A stretch of DNA of 53,609 nucleotides from Exiguobacterium chiriqhucha RW-2 (GCF_000416965.1 NZ_ATCL01000015.1:1-53609); one strand, 5' to 3'; counted from the stretch's first letter, positions 18,154 through 29,988 are shown. The notes: generated from the sequence alone by a model not told the origin. A program made the numbers and translations.

Positions 18154-18519
18154 ATGGCTTTCAACAAAGAGCAATTCATCGAAGACCTCAAATCAATGAC
18201 GGTTCTCGAACTTAACGAACTCGTAAAAACAATCGAAGAAGAATTCGGCGTATCAGCAGCAGCTCCAGTAGCAGTTGCAGGTGCAGGCGCAGCAGTAGCT
18301 GAAGAGCAAACTGAATTCGACGTAATCCTCACAAACGCTGGCGCTGGTAAAATCAACGTCATCAAAGCGGTACGTGAACTTACAGGCCTCGGTCTTAAAG
18401 AAGCGAAAGCACTCGTTGACGGAACTCCAGCTCCAGTCAAAGAAGGCGTTTCTAAAGAAGATGCAGACGCAGTCAAAGCTAAGCTTGAAGAAGCTGGCGC
18501 AACTGTCGAAGTTAAGTAA
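18154..18519 (+). CDS. rplL: Ribosomal protein L7/L12
   Basis: Multicopy stalk protein that recruits translational GTPases. The 121 residues show the N-terminal dimerisation helix, the Ala/Val-rich hinge (residues 36-50), and the C-terminal domain with [20 protein letters not shown], the factor-binding surface. AAGGAGG precedes the ATG. A terminator follows. Confidence 0.98.
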   Translation: MAFNKEQFIEDLKSMTVLELNELVKTIEEEFGVSAAAPVAVAGAGAAVAEEQTEFDVILTNAGAGKINVIKAVRELTGLGLKEAKALVDGTPAPVKEGVSKEDADAVKAKLEEAGATVEVK

Positions 18520-18545
18520 TCTAACTTTTACTTCTACAACCTATA

Positions 18546-18575
18546 GAAGCTCGCTATGGCGAGCTTCTTTTATTT
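18546..18575 (+). terminator. Terminator after rplL
   Basis: GAAGCTCGC (18546-18554) pairs perfectly with GCGAGCTTC (18559-18567) around TATG and runs into TTTTATTT. Confidence 0.92.
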
Positions 18576-18605
18576 CCTTGAAGAGTGGGTTAGGAGGTTC
18601 AATGC

Positions 18606-19202
18606 ATGGGAGATCATTACTATACGAACGACCCTAGTTCGAAAAGTGCCCCTGAGACATGGACGTTTGAGTTGCGAGGGAAGACATATCGCTTCACCTC
18701 GGACCGCGGCGTGTTCTCGAAAGGATCGGTCGATTTTGGGTCACGTCTCTTAATCGAATCATTTGAAGTGCCTGATGTTGAAGGACGCATTTTAGATGTG
18801 GGCTGCGGCTACGGTCCGATGGGGATCTCGCTTGCCGACGCCTCTGGGCGTGAAGCACTCCTCGTCGACGTGAACGAGCGAGCGCTTGCCTTGTCAGAGC
18901 AAAACGCCGCCCAAAATGGGGTGACGATTGAGACGCGACTCAGCCACGCTTATGACGGAGTCGGTGATGAACAGTTCGCCGCAATCGTGACCAATCCGCC
19001 GATTCGGGCCGGGAAGCAAGTGGTCCACACGATTTTGCGCGATGCGTATACACACCTTGTCGTAGGTGGAGCGCTCTACGTCGTTATTCAAAAGAAACAA
19101 GGAGCGCCTTCTGCCAAGAAGTTGCTTGAAGATGTGTTCGGTCAAGTCGAGTCGGTTGCGAAAGAAAAGGGCTATTTCATTTTCCGGGCAATTCGCTCTT
19201 GA
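18606..19202 (+). CDS. RsmC-like methyltransferase (YbxB family)
   Basis: Class I SAM-dependent methyltransferase of 198 residues. The SAM loop DVGCGYGPMGI lies near residue 62 and the NPP motif VTNPPIRAGKQ near residue 128, as in RsmC/RsmD-type enzymes that methylate guanine N2 in 16S rRNA. The position between rplL and rpoB is that of B. subtilis ybxB. The exact substrate cannot be read from sequence. ATG at 18606 is 8 bases after AGGAGG; the ATG at 18602 is out of frame. Confidence 0.88.
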   Translation: MGDHYYTNDPSSKSAPETWTFELRGKTYRFTSDRGVFSKGSVDFGSRLLIESFEVPDVEGRILDVGCGYGPMGISLADASGREALLVDVNERALALSEQNAAQNGVTIETRLSHAYDGVGDEQFAAIVTNPPIRAGKQVVHTILRDAYTHLVVGGALYVVIQKKQGAPSAKKLLEDVFGQVESVAKEKGYFIFRAIRS

Positions 19203-19219
19203 CAAACGGTGAAGTCTTG

Positions 19220-19248
19220 TTGACTCGCTATAACGTATATGCTAACAT
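19220..19248 (+). promoter_or_regulatory. Putative promoter of rpoB-rpoC
   Basis: TTGACT (19220-19225), 17-bp spacer, TAACAT (19243-19248) with a TGC extension. The leader to rpoB is about 140 bases and holds a CCGCGT/ACGCGG hairpin (19286-19311) without a T-run. Confidence 0.65.
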
Positions 19249-19395
19249 TATAAAATGCCATTGGAATGGAATTCGCTTTGAACTGCCGCGTTTGCCGCTT
19301 TTTAGACGCGGAAAAGAGGCGACATTCAATGACAATGTTCGATTATTACGCCCGAAAAATTCGATAGAGAATTGGGGGTCTGAGAGGTGAATCAG

Positions 19396-22300
19396 TTGAC
19401 TGGTCAACTTGTTCAGTACGGTCGTCACCGTCAGAGAAGAAGCTTTGCCCGTATCAGTGAGGTATTAGAGCTTCCGAATTTGATTGAAATTCAAACTGCT
19501 TCTTACGAGTGGTTCTTGCGTGAAGGATTGAAAGAGATGTTTACGGACATTTCGCCAATCTCCGACTTCACCGGAAACCTCGTGCTCGAGTTCATCGACT
19601 ATTCGCTCAGTGAGCCGAAGTATTCGATCGATGAGTCGAAGGAGCGAGACGTAACTTACTCTGCGCCATTGCGCGTAAAAGTACGTTTGCAAAACAAAGA
19701 GACAGGTGAGCTCAAAGAACAAGAAGTGTTCATGGGGGATTTCCCGCTCATGACAGAATCGGGAACGTTTATCATTAACGGTGCAGAACGCGTTATCGTT
19801 TCCCAGCTCGTTCGTTCACCAAGCGTTTATTACAACGCGAAACTCGATAAAAACGGTAAGCGTGGCTTCGGAGCGACTGTTATTCCGAACCGTGGTGCAT
19901 GGCTCGAACTTGAGACAGATGCCAAAGATATCGTTTACGTTCGTATTGACCGTACCCGCAAAATCCCGGTAACGGTGTTGTTGCGTGCCCTCGGTTTCGG
20001 TACGGACCAAGAGATTATCGACCTTCTCGGGGATGACGAGTATCTTCGTAACACCCTTGAAAAAGATAATACAGAATCAACAGAAAAAGCGTTAATCGAA
20101 ATTTACGAGCGTCTCCGCCCTGGTGAACCACCAACGGTTGAGAACGCGAAGTCACTTCTCGTTTCTCGTTTCTTCGACCCAAAACGTTACGACCTTGCAA
20201 ACGTCGGTCGCTATAAGATGAACAAAAAACTTCATCTTAAAAACCGTCTCTTCGGTCAAAAATTGGCCGAGACGCTCGTTGACCCAGAAACAGGCGAAGT
20301 CATCGCCGAAGCTGGAACTGTCCTCGATCGTCGCAACCTTGACCGCGTTCTTCCACACTTGGAGAACGGCCTCGGTTATATGGATGCTGAGCCGACAGGC
20401 GGCGTCGCTGAAGGTGAACCGTTCGGTCTTCAATCGATCAAAGTAATCTCACCAGATGACCCAGATGGAGAGCGTATCTTGAACATTATCGGTAACGGCA
20501 ATATCGACCGCAGCGTGAAACACATCACACCGGCTGATATCATCGCATCGATCAACTACTTCTTTAACTTATTACACGAAGTCGGAACAACAGATGACAT
20601 TGACCACTTAGGAAACCGTCGTCTTCGTTCAGTCGGAGAACTTCTCCAAAACCAATTCCGGATCGGGCTTTCTCGTATGGAACGTGTCGTTAAAGAACGG
20701 ATGTCGATTCAAGATCAAAACGCGATCACACCACAGGCGTTAATCAACATTCGCCCAGTTATCGCGTCGCTAAAAGAGTTCTTCGGTAGTTCGCAGTTGT
20801 CACAGTTCATGGACCAAACAAACCCGCTCGCAGAGCTCACGCACAAGCGTCGTCTCTCTGCACTTGGACCGGGTGGTTTGACACGTGAGCGTGCCGGCTT
20901 CGAAGTTCGAGACGTTCACTATTCGCACTACGGTCGGATGTGTCCAATCGAAACGCCGGAGGGACCAAACATCGGTCTCATCAACTCGCTTTCGTCTTAT
21001 GCGAAAGTAAACGAGTACGGCTTCATTGAAGCTCCGTACCGTCGAGTCGACCCTGAAACAGGTCTCGTCACGAGCGAGATTCAATATATGACGGCGGATG
21101 AAGAAGATCTCTACGTCGTCGCTCAGGCGAACATGCCGCTCACAGAAGAAGGCGGATTCGCCAACGAACAAGTCCTTTGCCGTTTCCGCGGACAAAACTT
21201 GTCAGTTGAGCCGAACCGAGTCGATTACATGGACGTCTCGCCGAAACAGGTTGTTTCTGCTGCGACGGCATGTATCCCGTTCCTTGAGAACGATGACTCG
21301 AACCGTGCCCTCATGGGAGCGAACATGCAACGTCAAGCTGTACCACTTCTTCAACCAGATTCACCGATTATCGGTACTGGGATGGAGTACGTGTCAGCGA
21401 AAGACTCTGGGGCCGCGATTATCGCGAAATTCCCAGGTGTCGTCGAGCGTGTCACAGCACGCGAAATATTAGTCCGCCGCACGTCTGACGTGAACGGTTC
21501 TGAGGTATCAGGTGACCTTGACCGCTACAAACTTCAAAAGTATGTCCGTTCGAACCAAGGGACATGCTACAACCAGAAGCCGATCATCGCTGCTGGTGAC
21601 CGTGTCGAAAAAGGAGAAATCCTTGCTGACGGACCGTCGATGGATATGGGTGAGCTCGCGCTCGGTCGTAACGTCGTCGTCGCCTTCATGACATGGGACG
21701 GTTACAACTATGAGGATGCGATCATCATGAGTGAACGCCTCGTGAAAGATGATGTGTACACGTCGATTCATATCGAAGAGTACGAATCAGAGTCACGCGA
21801 CACGAAACTCGGACCTGAGGAAATCACACGTGATATTCCAAACGTCGGTGATGACGCACTTCGCAACTTGGACGACCGTGGGATTATCCGCATCGGTGCG
21901 GAAGTCAAGGATGGCGATATCCTCGTCGGTAAAGTTACGCCTAAAGGTGTGACTGAATTGACGGCGGAAGAGCGTCTCTTGCACGCAATCTTCGGTGAGA
22001 AGGCACGTGAAGTCCGTGATACGTCACTCCGTGTACCAAACGGCGGCGACGGCATCATCTTGGACGTCAAAGTGTTCGATCGTGAAAACGGTGACGAACT
22101 CTCACCAGGCGTGAACCAAATGGTTCGTGTCTACATCGTTCAAAAACGTAAGATTCACGAAGGGGATAAGATGGCGGGACGTCACGGTAACAAAGGTGTT
22201 ATCTCGCGCATTCTCCCTGAAGAAGACATGCCATACATGCCGGACGGCACACCGATTGACATCATGCTTAACCCACTAGGTGTACCATCACGGATGAACA

Positions 22301-22944
22301 TCGGTCAGGTACTCGAACTCCACCTTGGAATGGCGGCTAAAAAGCTCGGCATCAAAGTGGCGACACCTGTATTCGATGGTGCGCGTGAGGAAGACGTATG
22401 GGCAACGATTGAAGAAGCTGGAATGGACAAAGATGCCAAGACTCGTCTCTATGACGGTCGTACTGGTGAAGCGTTCGATAACCGCGTCTCGGTCGGTGTC
22501 ATGTATATGATCAAACTCGCGCACATGGTTGATGATAAACTTCACGCTCGTTCGACAGGACCATACTCGCTCGTCACGCAACAACCGCTCGGTGGTAAAG
22601 CACAGTTCGGTGGACAGCGTTTCGGTGAGATGGAAGTATGGGCACTTGAAGCGTACGGCGCAGCCTACACGCTCCAAGAGATTCTTACAATCAAGTCGGA
22701 TGACACGGTTGGTCGTGTGAAAGCATACGAGGCCATCGTGAAAGGTGAGAGCGTTCCGAAAGCGGGCGTTCCTGAGTCGTTCCGCGTCTTGATCAAAGAG
22801 CTCCAAGCGCTCGGTATGGAAGTCAAGATGATGTCTGCGGACGATGAAGAAGTTGAAATGAAAGATGAAGATGACGACAACATCCCGAACGCAACATCGG
22901 CGTTAGAACAAGTCGTTCAACCGACTGTTACGGAAGAGGAATAA
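19396..22944 (+). CDS. rpoB: RNA polymerase beta subunit
   Basis: Core polymerase subunit. At 1182 residues it matches Bacillales RpoB. The rifampicin pocket (near residues 460-490) has [15 protein letters not shown] and [13 protein letters not shown], with the usual Asp, His and Ser, so the site looks drug-sensitive. The C-terminus contains [21 protein letters not shown] shortened to its core [18 protein letters not shown] at 19396 gives the Bacillus-like start [13 protein letters not shown] and has GAGGTG 6 bases upstream; GTG at 19387 is an alternative adding three residues. Confidence 0.96.
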   Translation: MTGQLVQYGRHRQRRSFARISEVLELPNLIEIQTASYEWFLREGLKEMFTDISPISDFTGNLVLEFIDYSLSEPKYSIDESKERDVTYSAPLRVKVRLQNKETGELKEQEVFMGDFPLMTESGTFIINGAERVIVSQLVRSPSVYYNAKLDKNGKRGFGATVIPNRGAWLELETDAKDIVYVRIDRTRKIPVTVLLRALGFGTDQEIIDLLGDDEYLRNTLEKDNTESTEKALIEIYERLRPGEPPTVENAKSLLVSRFFDPKRYDLANVGRYKMNKKLHLKNRLFGQKLAETLVDPETGEVIAEAGTVLDRRNLDRVLPHLENGLGYMDAEPTGGVAEGEPFGLQSIKVISPDDPDGERILNIIGNGNIDRSVKHITPADIIASINYFFNLLHEVGTTDDIDHLGNRRLRSVGELLQNQFRIGLSRMERVVKERMSIQDQNAITPQALINIRPVIASLKEFFGSSQLSQFMDQTNPLAELTHKRRLSALGPGGLTRERAGFEVRDVHYSHYGRMCPIETPEGPNIGLINSLSSYAKVNEYGFIEAPYRRVDPETGLVTSEIQYMTADEEDLYVVAQANMPLTEEGGFANEQVLCRFRGQNLSVEPNRVDYMDVSPKQVVSAATACIPFLENDDSNRALMGANMQRQAVPLLQPDSPIIGTGMEYVSAKDSGAAIIAKFPGVVERVTAREILVRRTSDVNGSEVSGDLDRYKLQKYVRSNQGTCYNQKPIIAAGDRVEKGEILADGPSMDMGELALGRNVVVAFMTWDGYNYEDAIIMSERLVKDDVYTSIHIEEYESESRDTKLGPEEITRDIPNVGDDALRNLDDRGIIRIGAEVKDGDILVGKVTPKGVTELTAEERLLHAIFGEKAREVRDTSLRVPNGGDGIILDVKVFDRENGDELSPGVNQMVRVYIVQKRKIHEGDKMAGRHGNKGVISRILPEEDMPYMPDGTPIDIMLNPLGVPSRMNIGQVLELHLGMAAKKLGIKVATPVFDGAREEDVWATIEEAGMDKDAKTRLYDGRTGEAFDNRVSVGVMYMIKLAHMVDDKLHARSTGPYSLVTQQPLGGKAQFGGQRFGEMEVWALEAYGAAYTLQEILTIKSDDTVGRVKAYEAIVKGESVPKAGVPESFRVLIKELQALGMEVKMMSADDEEVEMKDEDDDNIPNATSALEQVVQPTVTEEE

Positions 22945-22966
22945 GGCGAAAAGGGAGGTCGGCCCC

Positions 22967-25900
22967 TTGGTAGATGTTAATCGATTTGAATATATGAAAA
23001 TCGGCTTGGCTTCACCCGAGAAGATCCGTTCGTGGTCTTACGGGGAAGTCAAAAAGCCGGAAACGATCAACTATCGTACACTTAAACCAGAGAAGGACGG
23101 ATTGTTCTGTGAACGAATCTTCGGTCCTACGAAAGACTGGGAATGTTACTGCGGGAAATACAAACGAATCCGTTATAAAGGAGTCATTTGTGACCGTTGT
23201 GGCGTTGAAGTGACGAAAGCGAAAGTGCGTCGCGAGCGTATGGGCCATATCGAGCTCGCGGCACCAGTTTCGCACATCTGGTACTTCAAAGGGATTCCAA
23301 GCCGAATGGGGCTTGTTCTCGATATGTCACCACGTGCGCTCGAAGAAGTAATCTACTTCGCGTCGTACGTTGTGACGGAGCCAGGTGACACTCCGCTTGA
23401 GAAGAAACAACTTCTCTCGGAAAAAGAATACCGTCTCTACCGTGAAAAATACGGCAGTGACTTCAGAGCAGACATGGGTGCAGAAGCCATCCGCACACTC
23501 CTTCAAGACGTTCAACTCGAGAAGGAAGTCGGAGAACTCCGCGAAGAATTGAAGACGGTTCAAGGCCAACGTCGTACACGTGCGATTAAACGTCTTGAAG
23601 TGCTCGATGCATTCTTCACGTCAGGTAATGATCCAGATTGGATGATTCTTGAAGTACTTCCTGTCATTCCGCCAGAGCTTCGCCCGATGGTGCAGCTCGA
23701 CGGTGGACGCTTTGCGACATCTGACTTGAACGATTTGTATCGTCGAGTCATCAACCGAAACAACCGTCTCAAACGTTTGCTCGATCTCGGCGCGCCGAAC
23801 ATCATCGTGCAAAACGAGAAGCGTATGCTTCAAGAAGCGGTTGACGCCCTCATCGACAACGGTCGTCGTGGTCGTCCGGTCACAGGACCAGGTAACCGTC
23901 CCCTTAAATCACTTTCACACATGTTGAAAGGGAAACAAGGTCGTTTCCGTCAAAACCTTCTTGGTAAACGGGTCGACTATTCAGGACGTTCGGTTATCGT
24001 CGTTGGTCCAAACTTGAAGATGTACCAATGTGGTCTCCCGAAAGAGATGGCCCTTGAACTCTTCAAACCGTTCGTGATGAAAGAACTTGTCGGTCGCGGC
24101 ATCGCGTCGAACATCAAGAACGCCAAACGTAAGATTGAGAAGATGCAACCAGAAATCTGGGGCGTCCTCGAAGAAGTCATTCGCGAGCATCCGGTTCTCT
24201 TGAACCGTGCCCCAACGCTTCACCGCCTAGGGATTCAAGCTTTCGAACCGATTCTCGTCGAAGGTCGCGCGATTCGCCTTCACCCGCTCGTATGTACGGC
24301 TTATAACGCCGACTTTGATGGTGACCAAATGGCGGTTCACGTACCACTTTCTGCTGAAGCACAAGCTGAAGCTCGTCTTCTCATGCTCGCAGCGCAAAAC
24401 ATCTTGAACCCGAAAGACGGAAAACCAGTTGTTACACCATCGCAGGATATGGTCCTCGGTAACTACTACATCTCGCTTGAACGCGACGATGCCGTCGGAC
24501 AAGGGAAAATTTTGTCGAACGTGAACGAAGCGCTCATCGCGTATCAAAATGGCTATGTCCACTTGCATACACGTGTCGCTCTTCCAGCACGTACGCTCAA
24601 CAACCCGACGTTCACAGATGAGCAAAACGAGAAAATGTTGATCACAACGGTCGGTAAGATGATCTTTAACGAGATCTTGCCGAACACGTTCCCATACTTG
24701 AACGAGCCGACGATGGAAAACTTACAGGAAGCAACGCCTGACAAGTACTTCATCGACAAAGGTGCCAACGTGGCAGAAGAAATCGCCTCACGTCCTTTGG
24801 TCGAGCCGTTCAAAAAAGGATTCCTTGGAAAAGTCATCGCGGAAGTGTTCCAGAAGTTCGAAACGACTGAAACAAGCCGCATGCTTGACCGGATGAAAGA
24901 TCTCGGCTTCAAACACTCGACGAAAGCCGGTGTGACGGTCGGAATCGCTGATATCATCGTTCTTCCGGACAAACAAGAAATCCTTGATGAAGCGCAAACT
25001 CAAGTCGATCAAATCATGAAGTCATTCCGTCGCGGTCTCATCACTGAAGATGAGCGTTACGAGCGCGTTGTACGCTCTTGGAACGAAGCGAAGGATGAGA
25101 TTCAATCACGATTGATGAAATCCCTCAATCGCTTGAACCCAATCTTCATGATGTCTGACTCAGGTGCCCGTGGTAACGCGTCCAACTTCACGCAGCTCGC
25201 AGGGATGCGTGGTTTGATGGCCGCTCCATCTGGCCGCATCATCGAACTTCCGATCAAATCTTCATTCCGTGAAGGTCTGACGGTACAAGAGTACTTCATC
25301 TCGACGCACGGTGCGCGTAAAGGTCTTGCCGATACAGCCCTTAAGACGGCTGACTCAGGTTACTTGACGCGTCGTCTTGTTGACGTAGCCCAAGATGTCA
25401 TCATCCGTGAAGAAGATTGTGGAACGGACCGCGGAATCCGCGTTGCCGCTCTCCGCGAAGGCACGGAAGAAATCGAAAACTTGTATGACCGCCTCGTCGG
25501 CCGTACAGCGTTCGAGACAGTGGCACATCCGGAAACGGGTGAAGTCATGGTCGAGAAGAACCAATTGATTACCGAAGATCTCGCTCGCGACATCGTCGAC
25601 GCTGGAATCGAACGAGTTGAAATCCGTACAGCCTTTACATGTAACACGTCACACGGCGTATGTAAGAAATGTTACGGCCGCAACTTGGCGACTGGCTCGA
25701 ACGTTGAAGTCGGCGAAGCTGTCGGAATCATCGCCGCGCAATCAATCGGTGAGCCAGGAACGCAGCTTACAATGCGTACCTTCCACACAGGTGGGGTAGC
25801 CGGAGATGATATCACACAAGGTCTTCCACGTATCCAAGAGGTATTCGAGGCTCGTAACCCGAAAGGGCAAGCGGTCATCTCGGAAATCCCTGGTACGGTC

Positions 25901-26566
25901 ATCGACTTCACAGAATCGCGTGACAAGCGTGAACTCACCGTCGAAGGACTCAGTGAGACACGTACGTACACGATTCCGTTCGGAGCACGTCTTCGTGTTC
26001 AAATCGGAGATACAGTAGAAGCTGGAGAAGTCTTCACGGAAGGTTCGATCGATCCGAAAGAATTGCTCGCCGTCCGTGGTGTATCTGGTGTTCAAAACTA
26101 CTTGCTCCAAGAAGTACAAAAAGTTTACCGCATGCAAGGGGTAGAAATCGGCGACAAACACGTCGAAGTCATGGTTCGCCAAATGCTTCGCCGCGTCAAA
26201 GTCATCGAGTCTGGTGACACGCCACTTCTCCCTGGTTCGCTCGTCGATATCAGCGTCTTCAAAGAAGCGTGTAAAGATACGCTTCGCGAAGGCAAGAGCC
26301 CGGCAACAGCGAAACCGGTCCTTCTCGGAATCACAAAAGCGTCGCTTGAGACAGATTCGTTCCTCTCGGCCGCTTCGTTCCAAGAAACGACTCGTGTATT
26401 GACAGACGCTGCCATCAAAGGCAAGCGCGACTATCTCCTCGGACTCAAAGAGAACGTCATCATCGGGAAACTCGTTCCAGCTGGTACTGGGATGCCGGTT
26501 TACCGTGATGTTAAACTCAAAGAAGAAGAGACGAAAGCCGTTCTCGAAGACACGACGGTAGAATAA
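22967..26566 (+). CDS. rpoC: RNA polymerase beta' subunit
   Basis: Catalytic polymerase subunit, 1199 residues. The N-terminal zinc ribbon has CYCGKYK and CDRCGVEV; the magnesium-binding motif NADFDGD is at 447-453; the second zinc cluster includes [13 protein letters not shown]; the trigger-loop region has [16 protein letters not shown]. The TTG start lies 8 bases after GGGAGGTC and corresponds to the Bacillus start. It is 22 bases after rpoB and cotranscribed with it. In B. subtilis ybxF follows; here the str promoter follows directly. Confidence 0.98.
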   Translation: MVDVNRFEYMKIGLASPEKIRSWSYGEVKKPETINYRTLKPEKDGLFCERIFGPTKDWECYCGKYKRIRYKGVICDRCGVEVTKAKVRRERMGHIELAAPVSHIWYFKGIPSRMGLVLDMSPRALEEVIYFASYVVTEPGDTPLEKKQLLSEKEYRLYREKYGSDFRADMGAEAIRTLLQDVQLEKEVGELREELKTVQGQRRTRAIKRLEVLDAFFTSGNDPDWMILEVLPVIPPELRPMVQLDGGRFATSDLNDLYRRVINRNNRLKRLLDLGAPNIIVQNEKRMLQEAVDALIDNGRRGRPVTGPGNRPLKSLSHMLKGKQGRFRQNLLGKRVDYSGRSVIVVGPNLKMYQCGLPKEMALELFKPFVMKELVGRGIASNIKNAKRKIEKMQPEIWGVLEEVIREHPVLLNRAPTLHRLGIQAFEPILVEGRAIRLHPLVCTAYNADFDGDQMAVHVPLSAEAQAEARLLMLAAQNILNPKDGKPVVTPSQDMVLGNYYISLERDDAVGQGKILSNVNEALIAYQNGYVHLHTRVALPARTLNNPTFTDEQNEKMLITTVGKMIFNEILPNTFPYLNEPTMENLQEATPDKYFIDKGANVAEEIASRPLVEPFKKGFLGKVIAEVFQKFETTETSRMLDRMKDLGFKHSTKAGVTVGIADIIVLPDKQEILDEAQTQVDQIMKSFRRGLITEDERYERVVRSWNEAKDEIQSRLMKSLNRLNPIFMMSDSGARGNASNFTQLAGMRGLMAAPSGRIIELPIKSSFREGLTVQEYFISTHGARKGLADTALKTADSGYLTRRLVDVAQDVIIREEDCGTDRGIRVAALREGTEEIENLYDRLVGRTAFETVAHPETGEVMVEKNQLITEDLARDIVDAGIERVEIRTAFTCNTSHGVCKKCYGRNLATGSNVEVGEAVGIIAAQSIGEPGTQLTMRTFHTGGVAGDDITQGLPRIQEVFEARNPKGQAVISEIPGTVIDFTESRDKRELTVEGLSETRTYTIPFGARLRVQIGDTVEAGEVFTEGSIDPKELLAVRGVSGVQNYLLQEVQKVYRMQGVEIGDKHVEVMVRQMLRRVKVIESGDTPLLPGSLVDISVFKEACKDTLREGKSPATAKPVLLGITKASLETDSFLSAASFQETTRVLTDAAIKGKRDYLLGLKENVIIGKLVPAGTGMPVYRDVKLKEEETKAVLEDTTVE

Positions 26567-26573
26567 AAACGTC

Positions 26574-26602
26574 TTGACAGCATGGGTTGGCGGTGCTACT
26601 AT
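26574..26602 (+). promoter_or_regulatory. SigA promoter of the str operon
   Basis: TTGACA (26574-26579), 17-bp spacer, TACTAT (26597-26602) with a TGC extension. It lies 8 bases after the rpoC stop, with about 245 bases of leader before rpsL. Confidence 0.9.
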
Positions 26603-26608
26603 GATTTA

Positions 26609-26830
26609 GTGCCGCCAATCGGTTGTTGTCGATGACAACGGTGTCCAGCAGTCGGCAAGCTACTTGGACGTCACCCGATCTTTCTCCGGAAAGGTTTGGC
26701 TGCTATTATTGCCACTTTCAAGGTATAACTCACGTTTTTGCGAGGTCATGGAATGCCTACGCCTCGTAAAAGCGTTTCGTTATGACCTTAAATGAACCAC
26801 CCGGGTCGGTGGGTCTAGAAAATAGCATAA
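26609..26830 (+). ncRNA. Structured 5' leader of the rpsL-rpsG-fusA-tuf operon (candidate regulatory RNA)
   Basis: GCCGCCAA (26611-26618) can pair with TTGGCTGC (26696-26703; 7 of 8), closing a junction with three hairpins: 26625-26639, 26643-26669 and 26680-26693. Further on, 26732-26745 can form a 14-bp stem with 26762-26775, but part of that arm (26743-26749) can instead pair with 26782-26788. A CCACC/GGTGG hairpin follows at 26797-26812. No family name is assigned; pairing was judged by eye. Confidence 0.55.
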
Positions 26831-26854
26831 TTCAGGAAGGGAGGATCTTCAAAG

Positions 26855-27277
26855 ATGCCTACTATCAACCAGTTAGTCCGTAAAGGACGTAAATCGAAAG
26901 TCGTTAAATCTGACTCTCCAGCACTTAACAAAGGTTACAACAGTTTCATCAAGTCACAAACTAACGTGAGCTCGCCACAGAAACGTGGTGTTTGTACACG
27001 TGTTGGTACAATGACTCCGAAGAAACCGAACTCGGCATTACGTAAGTATGCTCGTGTTCGTTTGACTAACCAAATCGAAGTGACTGCGTACATTCCAGGT
27101 ATTGGCCACAACCTTCAAGAGCACAGCGTTGTTCTTATCCGTGGAGGACGTGTAAAAGACTTACCAGGGGTACGTTACCACATCGTTCGTGGTGCGCTTG
27201 ACACTGCAGGTGTTGACGGACGTATGCAAGGCCGTTCTAAATACGGTACGAAACGTCCGAAAGCTGCGAAGAAGTAA
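26855..27277 (+). CDS. rpsL: Ribosomal protein S12
   Basis: Decoding-centre protein, 140 residues. [11 protein letters not shown] and [18 protein letters not shown] are conserved. Lysines K56 and K101, where streptomycin-resistance substitutions fall in B. subtilis, are unchanged, so the S12 site looks streptomycin-sensitive. AAGGGAGG precedes the ATG. First gene of the str operon, after an unusually long leader. Confidence 0.98.
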   Translation: MPTINQLVRKGRKSKVVKSDSPALNKGYNSFIKSQTNVSSPQKRGVCTRVGTMTPKKPNSALRKYARVRLTNQIEVTAYIPGIGHNLQEHSVVLIRGGRVKDLPGVRYHIVRGALDTAGVDGRMQGRSKYGTKRPKAAKK

Positions 27278-27325
27278 TTCTCGCAAAACTAAAAACTACT
27301 GAAATTTTGAAAGGAGGGTACTCGG

Positions 27326-27793
27326 ATGCGTAAAAACCGTGCAGAACGTCGTGACGTTATCGCAGATCCGATCTACAACTCGAAATTGGTAACTCGCCTC
27401 ATTAACCGTGTCATGTTAGACGGTAAAAAAGGTACAGCTCAAACTATCATTTACAACGCATTTGGCCTCATCGCTGAACGCTCAGGCAAAGAGCCTATGG
27501 AAGTGTTCGAAGAAGCAATGAACAACATCATGCCTGTACTTGAAGTTAAAGCTCGCCGTGTTGGTGGAGCAAACTACCAAGTTCCTGTTGAAGTTCGTCC
27601 AGAGCGCCGTACGACACTTGGTCTTCGTTACCTCGTGAACTACGCTCGTCTCCGCAACGAGAAAACGATGGAGCAACGTATCGCGAATGAAATCATGGAT
27701 GCAGCCAATAACACTGGTGCGTCTGTTAAGAAACGCGAAGACATGCATAAGATGGCAGAAGCGAACAAAGCGTTTGCTCACTATCGTTGGTAA
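27326..27793 (+). CDS. rpsG: Ribosomal protein S7
   Basis: Primary 16S 3'-domain binder that starts assembly of the 30S head. The 155-residue product starts [20 protein letters not shown] and contains [15 protein letters not shown], both family hallmarks. AAAGGAGGG precedes the ATG. S7 is the autoregulator of the str operon in E. coli; whether a site exists here is unknown. Confidence 0.98.
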   Translation: MRKNRAERRDVIADPIYNSKLVTRLINRVMLDGKKGTAQTIIYNAFGLIAERSGKEPMEVFEEAMNNIMPVLEVKARRVGGANYQVPVEVRPERRTTLGLRYLVNYARLRNEKTMEQRIANEIMDAANNTGASVKKREDMHKMAEANKAFAHYRW

Positions 27794-27807
27794 GTTAAAC
27801 GTAAAGA

Positions 27808-27844
27808 CCACTCCACGTCACCAAGCGGTGGCTTAATGGAGTGG
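27808..27844 (+). other. Intercistronic hairpin between rpsG and fusA
   Basis: CCACTCCA (27808-27815) pairs perfectly with TGGAGTGG (27837-27844), with a nested CACC/GGTG pair. No T-run follows. A TATAAT at 27853-27858 follows it without a recognisable -35, so an internal promoter is possible but weak. Confidence 0.55.
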
Positions 27845-27909
27845 CTTTCGGGTATAATCATATCGTGTGCCAGCACACGAAAAACACATGCGGAAGGAGA
27901 ATACCCAGT

Positions 27910-29988
27910 ATGGCAAGAGAATTCTCCCTAAAGAATACTCGTAACATCGGGATCATGGCTCACATCGATGCCGGTAAGACGACAACAACTGAACGTATTC
28001 TTTATTACACAGGTCGTATCCACAAGATTGGTGAAACTCATGAAGGAGCTTCACAAATGGACTGGATGGAGCAGGAGCAAGAGCGTGGAATCACGATCAC
28101 TTCTGCAGCGACAACTGCACAGTGGAATGGCCACCGTGTAAACATCATCGATACACCTGGACACGTAGACTTCACAGTTGAAGTTGAACGTTCACTCCGT
28201 GTACTTGATGGCGCTGTTGCGGTACTTGACGCTCAGTCAGGTGTTGAACCACAAACAGAAACTGTATGGCGTCAAGCGACGACTTACGGTGTTCCACGTG
28301 TCGTATTCGTCAACAAGATGGATAAGATCGGTGCGGACTTCTTGTACTCGGTGAAAACACTTCACGAACGTTTACACGCAAACGCACATCCAATCCAACT
28401 TCCAATCGGTGCGGAAGATGAATTCAAAGGAATCATCGACCTCGTTGAGAAGAAGACATACATGTACACGAACGACCTCGGTACTGACATCGAAGTAACG
28501 GATGGCTACCCAGCTGACATGGCTGACGAAGCTGAAGAACTTCGCGGTCAATTGATCGAAGCGGTTGCTGACTACAACGAAGAGTTGATGATGAAATACC
28601 TCGAAGGCGAAGAGATCTCAATCGAAGAACTCAAAGCTGGTATCCGTCAAGCAACACTCAGCGTAGAATTCTACCCTGTACTCGTTGGTTCTGCCTTCAA
28701 AAACAAAGGTGTTCAATTGATGTTGGACGCTGTTGTTGATTACCTCCCATCACCAGTTGATGTTGAGTCAATCAAAGGTGTTAACCTCGACACAGAAGAA
28801 GAAATCACGCGTGAGCCTTCTGACGAAGCTCCGTTCTCGGCACTTGCGTTCAAAGTCATGACGGATCCTTACGTCGGTAAATTGACGTTCTTCCGCGTGT
28901 ACTCTGGTACAGCACAAGCTGGTTCGTATGTGAAGAACTCGACTAAAGGTAAGCGTGAGCGCCTCGGTCGTATCCTTCAAATGCACGCGAACAGCCGTGA
29001 AGAAATCCCAATGGTATTCGCTGGTGACATCGCCGCAGCCGTTGGTCTTAAAGATACTACGACTGGTGATACGCTTTGCTCAGAGAAAGACAACGTCGTT
29101 CTCGAGTCAATGACATTCCCAGAACCGGTTATCTCGGTCGCTATCGAGCCTAAATCGAAAGCTGACCAAGACAAGATGGGTCAAGCCCTCGCGAAACTCG
29201 CAGAAGAGGATCCAACTTTCCGCACTGAAACAAACCAAGAGACTGGTCAAACGATCATCTCTGGTATGGGTGAACTTCACCTTGATATCCTCGTTGACCG
29301 TATGCGTCGCGAATTCAAAGTAGAAGCTAACGTTGGTGCACCACAAGTTGCTTACCGTGAGACAATCCGTGGCGCTGCGAAGATCGATTCGAAATTCGTA
29401 CGTCAATCAGGTGGACGCGGTCAGTACGGTCACGTTGTCGTAGAATTCGAGCCGAACGAAGAAGGCGCTGGATTCGCATTCGAGAACAAGATCGTCGGTG
29501 GTGTTGTACCACGTGAATACGTCCCAGCTGTTCAGAACGGGATTGAAGAAGCTCTCGAAAACGGTATCCTCGCTGGTTACCCAGTAGTTGACGTTAAAGC
29601 TGCCCTCGTCTTCGGATCGTACCACGATGTCGACTCGAACGAGATGGCGTTTAAAGTTGCTGCTTCGATGGCGGTTAAACAACTTAAGGAACAAGCGAAA
29701 GCTGTAATCCTTGAGCCAATGATGCGTGTCGAAGTTGTTATCCCAGAAGAATACTTGGGAGACATCATGGGTGACGTCACGTCACGCCGTGGACGCGTAG
29801 AAGGTATGGAAGCACGCGGTAATGCTCAAGTCGTTAAAGCAATGGTTCCACTTTCAGAAATGTTTGGATATGCGACATCGCTTCGTTCACGTACGCAAGG
29901 ACGCGGAACGTACTCGATGCACTTCGATCACTACGAAGAAGTACCGAAGTCAATCGCAGAAGAAATCATCAAAAAAGCGAACGGCTAA
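27910..29988 (+). CDS. fusA: Elongation factor G
   Basis: GTPase that drives translocation. The 692 residues have G1 [13 protein letters not shown] (17-29), the G2-region motif [11 protein letters not shown]3 DTPGHVDF and G4 NKMDK, and domains III-V with GEPRYLR-type region replaced by usual EF-G sequence including [21 protein letters not shown] at 27910 has AAGGAG upstream and gives [14 protein letters not shown]; the in-frame codon at 27841 lies in the hairpin region and is rejected. Fusidic acid sensitivity cannot be judged by eye. Confidence 0.97.
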   Translation: MAREFSLKNTRNIGIMAHIDAGKTTTTERILYYTGRIHKIGETHEGASQMDWMEQEQERGITITSAATTAQWNGHRVNIIDTPGHVDFTVEVERSLRVLDGAVAVLDAQSGVEPQTETVWRQATTYGVPRVVFVNKMDKIGADFLYSVKTLHERLHANAHPIQLPIGAEDEFKGIIDLVEKKTYMYTNDLGTDIEVTDGYPADMADEAEELRGQLIEAVADYNEELMMKYLEGEEISIEELKAGIRQATLSVEFYPVLVGSAFKNKGVQLMLDAVVDYLPSPVDVESIKGVNLDTEEEITREPSDEAPFSALAFKVMTDPYVGKLTFFRVYSGTAQAGSYVKNSTKGKRERLGRILQMHANSREEIPMVFAGDIAAAVGLKDTTTGDTLCSEKDNVVLESMTFPEPVISVAIEPKSKADQDKMGQALAKLAEEDPTFRTETNQETGQTIISGMGELHLDILVDRMRREFKVEANVGAPQVAYRETIRGAAKIDSKFVRQSGGRGQYGHVVVEFEPNEEGAGFAFENKIVGGVVPREYVPAVQNGIEEALENGILAGYPVVDVKAALVFGSYHDVDSNEMAFKVAASMAVKQLKEQAKAVILEPMMRVEVVIPEEYLGDIMGDVTSRRGRVEGMEARGNAQVVKAMVPLSEMFGYATSLRSRTQGRGTYSMHFDHYEEVPKSIAEEIIKKANG

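Noticed and set aside
19199-19390. 63-residue frame between the methyltransferase and rpoB
   Set aside because: It covers the rpoB promoter and lacks a ribosome-binding site.
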